Shown: in pieces, positions 1 through 4,270 of the stretch
How the letters are laid out: every line of letters starts with the position of its first letter
How positions within the stretch are numbered: the first letter of the stretch is position 1
Source: CAZSWR01 sp964610885
GTDB lineage: Bacteria > Bacteroidota > Ignavibacteria > Kapaibacteriales > UBA2268
Length of the DNA stretch: 6,351 nt
Assembly (NCBI GenBank): GCA_964610885.1
Contig: CAZSWR010000135.1
Span: 1-6,351, forward strand
Direction of reading: 5' to 3'
Made by a program: the position numbers and the translations under genes
Notes under the pieces: generated by a model
Told to the model about the DNA's origin: nothing
The model's database searches: none
Seen by the model: only the letters and a program-made list of their open reading frames with translations

Positions 1-875
1 ACGAGCGCGGCGACTTTCTCTTCTTCGCGTGCTTTCCAAGTGATGAATTCCTCTACGTCGGGGTGGTCAATGTCGATAATGACCATTTTTGCTGCACGCC
101 TCGTGGTGCCACCGGACTTGATTGCCCCGGCGGCGCGGTCGAAGATTTTTAGGAAACTCATCAATCCGGAACTCATTCCCCCGCCGGACAGATGTTCGCG
201 TTCGCCGCGCAGGCTCGAGAAGTTCGTGCCGGTGCCGCTTCCATACTTAAATATACGCGCTTCGCGGAGCGCAAGGTCGAAAATGCCACCTTCGCCAACC
301 AAATCGTCGGATACGGATTGGATGAAACAGGCGTGGGGCTGGGGGCGTGTGTATGCGTCGTCGGATTCGCGCATCTCGTTCGTGATCGGGTCCACATAGA
401 AATGCCCCTGCTTGCTGCCTGTGATTCCATAGGCAAAGGCAAGGCCCGTGTTGAACCATTGTGGCGAGTTGGGCGCGGCGAACTGAGCCAGCAGCATATA
501 AACCAACTCGTCATAGAAGATTTGCGCGGATTTCTCGTTGTCGAAATACTTGTACTTCTCTCCCCAATCCTTCCACGCTCCGGCCATGCGGTGCACGACT
601 TGCTTGACGGAGTTCTCGGCTCCTGTCATTTGCTTGCCGTCTTCGCCGAGAATCGGCTGGCCGGATTCGTCCACGAGCGGAACGCCGGCCTTGCGGAAGT
701 ACTTTTGCGCAAGGATATCAACGGCCACCTGGGACCATTGCTCCGGGGCAACGATGTTGTCCATTCGGAAAACTTCTGAACCGTCTTTGTTGCGAAGCAC
801 AGAAGCGCGAAGAGTGTAAGTAAACATATCGAAAGGACTTACACCTTCCTTTGTAAACAATCTTTGAAATTTCAT
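1..875 (-). CDS. nrdJ: Vitamin B12-dependent (class II) ribonucleotide reductase, N-terminal part (cut by window edge)
   Basis: This enzyme reduces ribonucleotides to deoxyribonucleotides in the cytoplasm, using adenosylcobalamin to generate the active-site thiyl radical, so it does not depend on oxygen. The frame is open from the ATG at 875 to the left edge: 291 complete codons with no stop. The start MKFQRLFTKEGVSPFD is typical of NrdJ. Further family landmarks are NSPQWFNTGL (residues 136-145), PQPHACFIQSV (178-188, where C183 is the likely first cysteine of the redox pair), KYGSGTGTNFSSLRGE (210-225) and a segment at about 238-272 containing SGLMSFLKIFDRAAGAIKSG. The catalytic thiyl cysteine, the remaining barrel and the C-terminal cysteines lie outside the window. 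The SIMPL gene lies 72 bp upstream on the same strand, so they may share a transcript, although an AT-rich spacer with an inverted repeat could hold a separate promoter. The ribosome binding site is weak (AAAGAG 13 bases or so before the ATG). The start is supported by homology to the family's usual N terminus. Confidence 0.95.
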   Translation of the reverse strand, partial: MKFQRLFTKEGVSPFDMFTYTLRASVLRNKDGSEVFRMDNIVAPEQWSQVAVDILAQKYFRKAGVPLVDESGQPILGEDGKQMTGAENSVKQVVHRMAGAWKDWGEKYKYFDNEKSAQIFYDELVYMLLAQFAAPNSPQWFNTGLAFAYGITGSKQGHFYVDPITNEMRESDDAYTRPQPHACFIQSVSDDLVGEGGIFDLALREARIFKYGSGTGTNFSSLRGEREHLSGGGMSSGLMSFLKIFDRAAGAIKSGGTTRRAAKMVIIDIDHPDVEEFITWKAREEEKVAAL

Positions 876-908
876 TAAAGGAACTCTTTGATATTTATAT
901 ATTTATTA

Positions 909-928
909 TTAATTGCTTGAACAATTAA
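909..928. promoter_or_regulatory. Perfect 7-bp inverted repeat in the leader of nrdJ
   Basis: The 72 bp between the SIMPL stop and the nrdJ start holds TTAATTG, a 6-base spacer and CAATTAA, a perfect dyad ending 33 bp before the nrdJ ATG. The surrounding sequence is very AT-rich, with TATA-like strings between the dyad and the start codon that could serve as a -10 element on the minus strand. The dyad could be an operator, or a weak RNA hairpin; no T-run follows directly, so it is not a clear terminator. It does not read as an NrdR box, and the spacer is too short for a cobalamin riboswitch. A chance dyad in AT-rich DNA remains possible. Confidence 0.35.
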
Positions 929-947
929 GCAGTTTAGAAGAATTGCA

Positions 948-1697
948 TTATTTAATTGTAAATTCGATAGTTACAACCGCTTTCATAACCTTGTCGATAG
1001 AAGTCATGTCGCTCATTCCTAAGTCCGACACATCTACTGAATTGGGAGGAGTGATTTGGAAGACGCCTTGGTTTGCAGCCTTCAGAACGCCAACTTTCGA
1101 GCCGCTGTTTGTGGCCAATTGGTCTGCGCGGGCGCGGGCGTCTTTGGTGGCCTCGCCCAGCATTTCGATTTTCATGTCGTTTATCTTTGTATATGTATAT
1201 TGTGGTGGCTGAGAAACTACCGCTACGCCCTGTTTGATCAGCGAGGTGATGTCCGTCGAGACATCGCCGATAAGTTTGACCTGCGAGGACGTAACCGTGA
1301 TCCTGCGCACCAGCCTGTAGCCATCGACAATGTTGGTGGCCATGCCGTTTGGCGTCAGCTGGAATTGTTTCTCGGTATAGATTGGGGAAATGGACATTTC
1401 CGAACGGCTAATACCTTTGGCCGCAAGGAATTGTGTAACCGTCGCATTGTCGCGTTCGATTGTGTTGTAGCATGAAACCATTTCCTTTCCTTCGGCACTG
1501 AATTCCAAAGACCACGAAGCGAGGTCAGACGTAATCTGCTTCTCAGCATAGCCTTTGACTGTGATTGACTGGTTCGCGAACTTGATGGTTTTCATCGTGT
1601 TCGAGAGGATTACTGTGGAGACAACCAAGCCCAAGGCAAGCGAAATGCCCAACCAGACAAGCCCCATCGAAGACAGTTTACCCGGTTCATTACTCAT
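948..1697 (-). CDS. SIMPL (DUF541) domain protein with N-terminal membrane anchor
   Basis: A 249-residue protein of the SIMPL/DUF541 family, the group that includes E. coli YggE. The biochemical function of the family is not settled; members are periplasmic or membrane-anchored and some are linked to oxidative-stress tolerance. Residues 1-11 are polar, 12-32 form one hydrophobic helix (GLVWLGISLALGLVVSTVIL) and about 42-249 form the domain. Visible family landmarks are SITVKGYAEKQITSDLASW (44-62), the YRLVRRITVTSS stretch (127-138), and DARARADQLATNSGSKVG (186-203), followed by a beta-rich C terminus ending VVTIEFTIK. The hydrophobic segment is not followed by an obvious cleavage site, so an uncleaved anchor facing the periplasm is more likely than a signal peptide. 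The start is supported by a GAGG ribosome binding site 8 bases upstream. nrdJ follows 72 bp downstream on the same strand, and the PAP2 gene diverges on the other side. The protein's role next to nrdJ is unknown. Confidence 0.9.
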   Translation of the reverse strand: MSNEPGKLSSMGLVWLGISLALGLVVSTVILSNTMKTIKFANQSITVKGYAEKQITSDLASWSLEFSAEGKEMVSCYNTIERDNATVTQFLAAKGISRSEMSISPIYTEKQFQLTPNGMATNIVDGYRLVRRITVTSSQVKLIGDVSTDITSLIKQGVAVVSQPPQYTYTKINDMKIEMLGEATKDARARADQLATNSGSKVGVLKAANQGVFQITPPNSVDVSDLGMSDMTSIDKVMKAVVTIEFTIK

Positions 1698-1705
1698 TGT
1701 CAGTA

Positions 1706-1709
1706 CCTC
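1706..1709 (-). promoter_or_regulatory. Ribosome binding site of the SIMPL gene
   Basis: GAGG on the minus strand, within TTGAGGTACTGACAATG, ends 8 bases before the ATG at 1697. It is one of the two clear Shine-Dalgarno sequences in the window and supports the chosen start. Confidence 0.75.
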
Positions 1710-1781
1710 AAGAAAATAATCAAAATTTCAAAAAAATATAATTGAAAAATAAAGAAAAATACTTTAATTTTGATAGATTTG

Positions 1782-1859
1782 TTTTCCACACATTGAAAAC
1801 TCACTGTGCAAAAAAATGTAATTCCGATGAAGATAAGGGATTATTTTTTTTTATTCACA
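1782..1859. promoter_or_regulatory. Cluster of three DnaA-box-like 9-mers
   Basis: Three exact matches to TTWTNCACA are present: TTTTCCACA at 1782-1790 (plus), TTTTGCACA at 1805-1813 (minus strand) and TTATTCACA at 1851-1859 (plus, the strictest match). Start-to-start spacings are 23 and 46 bp. The third box abuts a T-rich stretch, GATTATTTTTTTT at 1839-1851, that loosely resembles an origin 13-mer. Established knowledge: DnaA boxes occur at replication origins and in promoters regulated by DnaA, including E. coli nrdAB. That these sites bind DnaA here is an inference; the AT-rich composition raises the chance of coincidental matches. Confidence 0.4.
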
Positions 1860-1892
1860 AGTTAAAACTATCAATTTAATCAAAAGAACTAA

Positions 1893-2462
1893 ATGCCTGA
1901 TTTCATTCAATATATCGATGAATACTTAATCCAGATTCTCAACGTCGCTTTCGCCAACTCACTTTTTGATTCTGTCATGCCGTTCGTTACCAATATGCAA
2001 AACTGGATTCTGGTTTACGTTTTCTATCTCGGATTTCTGCTTTGGAAGGGCGGCGCAAACGGAAGGATTTGCGTTGCTGTCCTTGTGGTTACTCTCCTCG
2101 TGAGCGATCCAATTTCCAGCCAGCTCATCAAAGGTGCAGTCGGCAGGCTTCGACCATGCCACTCGCTCGATTGGATTCGGGTGCTGGTGGATTGCGGCCC
2201 GGGAAAGAGCTTCCCATCGTCCCACGCTGTTAATAACTTCGCAGCTGCCTTTGTCCTAACGCACTTCTTCCGGCAATATAAATATGTTTTTTATACAATT
2301 GCAACAATTATCGCATATTCCAGGGTTTACGTCGGCGTGCACTATCCCATAGATGTATTGTCTGGCGCTGCAATTGGTATCGCAATAGCTTGGTGCATAA
2401 CGCAATTATACATTTTACTTAAGAATAAGTATTTTCCTGATTTATCACAGAACAGGAGTTAA
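1893..2462 (+). CDS. PAP2-family membrane phosphatase (undecaprenyl-diphosphatase or lipid phosphatase type)
   Basis: A 189-residue integral membrane protein with all three signature motifs of the PAP2 (type 2 phosphatidic acid phosphatase) superfamily: KX6RP at 80-88 (K80, R87, P88), PSSH at 108-111 (H111 is the catalytic acid/base) and SRX5HX3D at 143-154 (R144, the nucleophile H150, and D154). About five or six hydrophobic segments are visible (roughly 15-30, 37-53, 58-76, 115-124, 131-147 and 156-177). Family members remove phosphate from lipid phosphates or diphosphates on the periplasmic face, for example recycling undecaprenyl diphosphate for cell-wall synthesis (BcrC/PgpB type) or dephosphorylating lipid A. 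The sequence alone does not tell which substrate is used. The length is normal for the small bacterial forms. The Shine-Dalgarno is poor (AAAAGA), but no better start exists. The next gene begins 3 bp after its stop, with that gene's ribosome binding site inside this gene's last codons, so the two are likely co-transcribed. Confidence 0.92.
   Translation: MPDFIQYIDEYLIQILNVAFANSLFDSVMPFVTNMQNWILVYVFYLGFLLWKGGANGRICVAVLVVTLLVSDPISSQLIKGAVGRLRPCHSLDWIRVLVDCGPGKSFPSSHAVNNFAAAFVLTHFFRQYKYVFYTIATIIAYSRVYVGVHYPIDVLSGAAIGIAIAWCITQLYILLKNKYFPDLSQNRS
2454..2458 (+). promoter_or_regulatory. Ribosome binding site of the 132-residue membrane protein
   Basis: AGGAG lies in the last codons of the PAP2 gene, 7 bases before the ATG at 2466. 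It fixes the start of the small membrane protein and suggests translational coupling to the PAP2 gene. Confidence 0.8.
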
Positions 2463-2465
2463 CAA

Positions 2466-2864
2466 ATGAATCGCCTCACTCGAGAACACTACAGATTGAT
2501 TTTTGTTTGGACACCACGCGCTCTCACTGCACTCGTTGTATTGCTGCTTGCCATATTTGCGCTCGACGTTTTCGATGGCGAGCAATCGTTCAAAGAGTCA
2601 ATGCTTGGATTCCTGATTCATATAATTCCTTCGTACAGCTTGCTCGTAACCCTTTTGATTGCGTGGAAAAGGCCGCTCTATGGCGGGTTCCTTCTGCTGG
2701 TTTGTGCACTGTTTTTTACTGCATATTTCCATACCTATCGTCATCTGTTTACATTTATGATCATCTCATTCCCGATTATTATCGTTGGAATCTTGTTCAT
2801 AGTCTCGTATTTCCTTTGCAAAAGGCAACTTAACACGCCCGAGAGAAAGGATAACATGGAATAA
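2466..2864 (+). CDS. Small four-helix membrane protein of unknown function (DUF7670-like)
   Basis: A 132-residue protein that is almost entirely hydrophobic, with about four predicted membrane helices (roughly 14-36, 46-66, 70-88 and 93-117) and a charged C-terminal tail, KRQLNTPERKDNME. The pattern W-T-P-R-A-L (15-20), FALDVFDGE (31-39), IHIIPS (51-56), then a tryptophan-containing LLIAWK and a YGG turn (62-74), resembles a family of small bacterial and archaeal membrane proteins that I recall as DUF7670. That family name is from memory and no function is known to me. No catalytic motif is visible. The gene starts 3 bp after the PAP2 stop with a strong AGGAG and ends in a TAATG overlap with the methyltransferase gene, so it is the middle member of a three-gene unit. 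An accessory role for the PAP2 phosphatase is possible but unproven. Confidence 0.8.
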   Translation: MNRLTREHYRLIFVWTPRALTALVVLLLAIFALDVFDGEQSFKESMLGFLIHIIPSYSLLVTLLIAWKRPLYGGFLLLVCALFFTAYFHTYRHLFTFMIISFPIIIVGILFIVSYFLCKRQLNTPERKDNME

Positions 2865-3598
2865 TGTTCTATAGCAGTTTAAAGAGATTAGCGAAGTCCA
2901 TAATACCAAAGAATATACTATATTCCATTGAACCATCCTTGCGATACATCTGGAGCATATTCTATTCCGGCCACAAATACAACTGCAACATCTGCAACGC
3001 TCAATTATCTCATTTTATTAGCTTTAGCAACGGCGAATTGATGTGCCCACGATGCGGCAGCCTTCGCAGGTCGCGCAGACTATTTATCTTAATTAACAAA
3101 TACTTAGACACATCCTCTGAAGTGCTTCATTTTTCGCCCGAACGCAGCTTGTCAAGCAGATTGCGTAAGCAACTTGGAGATAAATATATTACATCTGATT
3201 TTGCCGGTGAATTTCGCGCTGATAAGCACTTCGATTTGCGTCGGACTAGCGAACCTGATTCTAAGTATGGATTAATCATTTGCTACCACGTCCTGGAGCA
3301 CATCGAGGAGGACGCCGAAGCGATCCATGAGCTATACAGAATATTGAAGCCGGGCGGTGTTTGCCTCGTGCAGACGCCTTTCCGCGAGGGCGAGATCCTC
3401 GAAGACTTCTCGATTACAACGCCCGAGGGCAGAACCGAAGCCTTCGGCCAATGGGACCACGTCAGAGTGTATTCCGCCGATGGCCTTGCCGAGCGACTTC
3501 GCGAAGCCGGTTTCAGAGTGGACATACAGGCTTTCCCAGCCGACGGCAGCGATTTGGGTCTTATTGATGGCGAGAAAGTGCTCGTAGCAACGAAATAA
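2864..3598 (+). CDS. Class I SAM-dependent methyltransferase with N-terminal Cys4 (zinc-binding) module
   Basis: A 244-residue protein. An N-terminal stretch (1-38) with amphipathic or hydrophobic character is followed by a probable zinc-binding module, CNIC (41-44) and CPRC (61-64), then a class I methyltransferase fold at about 85-244. Motif I reads EVLHFSPE (86-93) in place of the usual E/DxGxGxG. The later motifs are clear: LIICYHVLEHIEEDAEA (137-153) and YRILKPGG (158-165), typical of the Methyltransf_11/25 group. Proteins with a CPxCGS module followed by an LHFxPE motif are often found in glycan or polysaccharide gene clusters (family knowledge); the substrate here cannot be told. The start ATG overlaps the upstream stop (TAATG, 1 base), which indicates coupling; AAAGG at 2846-2850 is a somewhat distant ribosome binding site. 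GC content is about 42% over 2881-3300 and about 59% over 3301-3540 (hand count), an unusual shift within one gene. Confidence 0.88.
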   Translation: MFYSSLKRLAKSIIPKNILYSIEPSLRYIWSIFYSGHKYNCNICNAQLSHFISFSNGELMCPRCGSLRRSRRLFILINKYLDTSSEVLHFSPERSLSSRLRKQLGDKYITSDFAGEFRADKHFDLRRTSEPDSKYGLIICYHVLEHIEEDAEAIHELYRILKPGGVCLVQTPFREGEILEDFSITTPEGRTEAFGQWDHVRVYSADGLAERLREAGFRVDIQAFPADGSDLGLIDGEKVLVATK

Positions 3599-3600
3599 TT

Positions 3601-3618
3601 CGCTCCAGAAGCGTTTTT
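3601..3618 (+). terminator. Possible weak terminator after the plus-strand cluster
   Basis: Directly after the methyltransferase stop, CGCT (3601-3604) and AGCG (3610-3613) can form a short 4-bp stem with a 5-base loop, followed at once by five T (3614-3618). The position is right for a terminator of the three-gene unit, but the stem is too short to be confident. Confidence 0.35.
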
Positions 3619-3754
3619 AGTTCATATCCCTCAAATCCCCTTGTCTATTTCATTAAAATCGCATCACAGGCGATAAAAGCCTTTGGAAGAGCAATAAACG
3701 ACAGCATGAGTTTCAACCTATTGCATACGTCGCGATAAGCAATTGAAATAACAG

Positions 3755-3793
3755 CAAATCCCCCAACCCTGCTTTTTCTAAGGGGGCTAAAGA
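3755..3793 (+). repeat. Repeat element, copy 1 (CAAATCCCCC... type)
   Basis: It starts CAAATCCCCC (3755-3764), passes through a T-rich middle and ends AAGGGGGCTAAAG. The CCCCC at 3760-3764 and GGGGG at 3782-3786 can pair, giving an imperfect hairpin. It aligns with the element at 4076-4113 read on the minus strand: identical first ten bases, then a similar order of C-run, TTT and AA-G-run. The two are therefore probably degenerate copies of one dispersed repeat in opposite orientation. Confidence 0.6.
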
Positions 3794-3923
3794 AGATATT
3801 CGCGTAATACACTGATAATACAAAGGATAGGAATATACTCGATTATCCTCGGGGCAACATGTTGGGGCAAACAAAACTATATCTCTTTTATTATCAACCC
3901 AAAAAGTTCGTTAGAAAAATCCT

Positions 3924-3954
3924 AAATCCCTTTCTCCCAAAGGGCGACGAGGGA
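3924..3954. repeat. Short palindromic repeat (CCCTTT/AAAGGG hairpin)
   Basis: AAATCCC followed by the hairpin CCCTTT (3928-3933), loop CTCCC, AAAGGG (3939-3944), then CGACGAGGGA. It shares the AAATCCC opening with copy 1 and the CCCTTTCTCCC wording with the 3979-4014 palindrome, so it may be a degenerate member of the same group. No T-run follows on the plus strand, so it is not a typical terminator. Confidence 0.5.
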
Positions 3955-3978
3955 CTTCCATAAAAACGTTTTCTTACT

Positions 3979-4014
3979 CCCTTCTCCCGTCGGGAGAAGG
4001 GCTGGGGATGAGGG
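3979..4014. repeat. Perfect 23-bp palindrome with GGGGATGAGGG tail
   Basis: CCCTTCTCCCG (3979-3989) and CGGGAGAAGGG (3991-4001) are perfect reverse complements around a single T at 3990, followed by CTGGGGATGAGGG. On the minus strand it reads CCCTCATCCCCAGCCC before the palindrome. I recall very similar sequences dispersed in intergenic DNA of many unrelated bacteria, which is consistent with a mobile or repeated element, but copy number cannot be judged from this window. An eight-T run (4030-4037) lies well downstream and is not placed as a terminator tail. Confidence 0.7.
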
Positions 4015-4075
4015 TATAAGATGTATTTCTTTTTTTTAATGAATAATCCAGGATCAACGAATTGGCATATTTGTT

Positions 4076-4113
4076 CTTATTCCGCCTTTGCCAAAGGGGG
4101 CCAGGGGGATTTG
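4076..4113 (-). repeat. Repeat element, copy 2 (CAAATCCCCC... type), opposite orientation
   Basis: On the minus strand this reads CAAATCCCCCTGGCCCCC followed by TTTGGCAAAGGCGGAATAAG. The internal CCTTTG/CAAAGG arms form a hairpin. Its first ten bases are identical to those of the element at 3755-3793 and the later order of blocks is similar, so the two form an inverted pair about 320 bp apart that encloses the other two repeat elements. Confidence 0.6.
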
Positions 4114-4203
4114 TTGATATTTCAAGCACTTACATCATTTTCGGCATATAAACACAATTGCTGCCAACCTTGTACTTTTTCAACTCACTCTGAGCCAACA
4201 ATC

Positions 4204-4235
4204 AAAAAAAGCCCGAGGCTGGTGTGCTTCGGGCT
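4204..4235 (-). terminator. Rho-independent terminator of pnp
   Basis: On the minus strand, AGCCCGA (4235-4229) and TCGGGCT (4216-4210) form a 7-bp GC-rich stem, extended past one mismatch by a further G-C pair, with a loop of about 10 bases and a run of seven T (4210-4204) continuing from the stem. It lies 36 bp beyond the pnp stop, in the expected orientation. On the plus strand only three T follow the stem, so it probably acts mainly for pnp. Confidence 0.88.
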
Positions 4236-4253
4236 TTCATAATCATAGTCTGA

Positions 4254-4265
4254 TCTCTCGAGAGA
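4254..4265. repeat. 12-bp perfect palindrome just after the pnp stop
   Basis: TCTCTCGAGAGA is its own reverse complement and lies 5 bp beyond the pnp stop codon. Between it and the terminator are a further 18 bp. No function is evident; it may be a chance dyad or a protein-binding site. Confidence 0.4.
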
Positions 4266-4270
4266 AGGGT

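Larger units (their letters stand above)
1698..1892. promoter_or_regulatory. AT-rich divergent promoter region between the SIMPL and PAP2 genes
   Basis: This 195 bp spacer must carry the promoters for both the minus-strand SIMPL gene and the plus-strand PAP2 cluster, since the two gene sets point away from each other. It is strongly AT-rich, with long A and T runs (for example nine T at 1844-1852), and many TATA-like strings make it impossible to choose -10 and -35 elements by eye. A 6-bp inverted repeat, GTTTTC...GAAAAC, spans 1781-1800. Three 9-mers matching the DnaA-box consensus also lie here and are described separately. No open frame or RNA gene is visible inside it. Confidence 0.6.
3599..4270. 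other. 672 bp convergent non-coding spacer rich in short GC-rich repeats
   Basis: The spacer lies between the 3' ends of the methyltransferase gene and pnp. I find no credible gene in it: the one sizeable open frame on the plus strand (4021-4242) runs through a repeat element and the pnp terminator and resembles no protein. It contains at least four short GC-rich elements in otherwise AT-rich sequence (3755-3793, 3924-3954, 3979-4014 and 4076-4113), a GGGGCAA direct repeat (3851-3857 and 3864-3870) overlapping the palindrome CAACATGTTG (3855-3864), and the pnp terminator (4204-4235). I see nothing in 3619-3750 or in 4114-4203. Confidence 0.7.

Noticed and set aside
192..779. Long open frame on the plus strand opposite nrdJ (195 codons)
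   Set aside because: It is the antisense of a clear NrdJ reading frame on the minus strand; the product has no recognisable family motifs and nrdJ covers the whole stretch.
876..947. Cobalamin riboswitch before nrdJ
   Set aside because: The spacer is 72 bp, far shorter than such a riboswitch, and no B12-box-like sequence is visible.
1854..1880. Possible promoter for the PAP2 gene: TTCACA (1854-1859) and TTTAAT (1875-1880)
   Set aside because: The spacing is only 15 bp, the leader would be a few bases long, and the region is so AT-rich that such matches are expected by chance; it also overlaps the DnaA-like box.
3979..4037. Palindrome plus eight-T run as a terminator for the plus-strand cluster
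   Set aside because: The T-run starts 28 bases after the hairpin, too far for an intrinsic terminator, and the palindrome looks like a dispersed repeat.
3755..4113. CRISPR array
   Set aside because: The repeated elements differ in sequence, orientation and spacing; there is no regular repeat-spacer pattern and no cas gene.
4021..4242. 73-codon open frame in the convergent spacer
   Set aside because: It crosses the repeat at 4076-4113 and most of the pnp terminator, has no ribosome binding site and its product resembles nothing.
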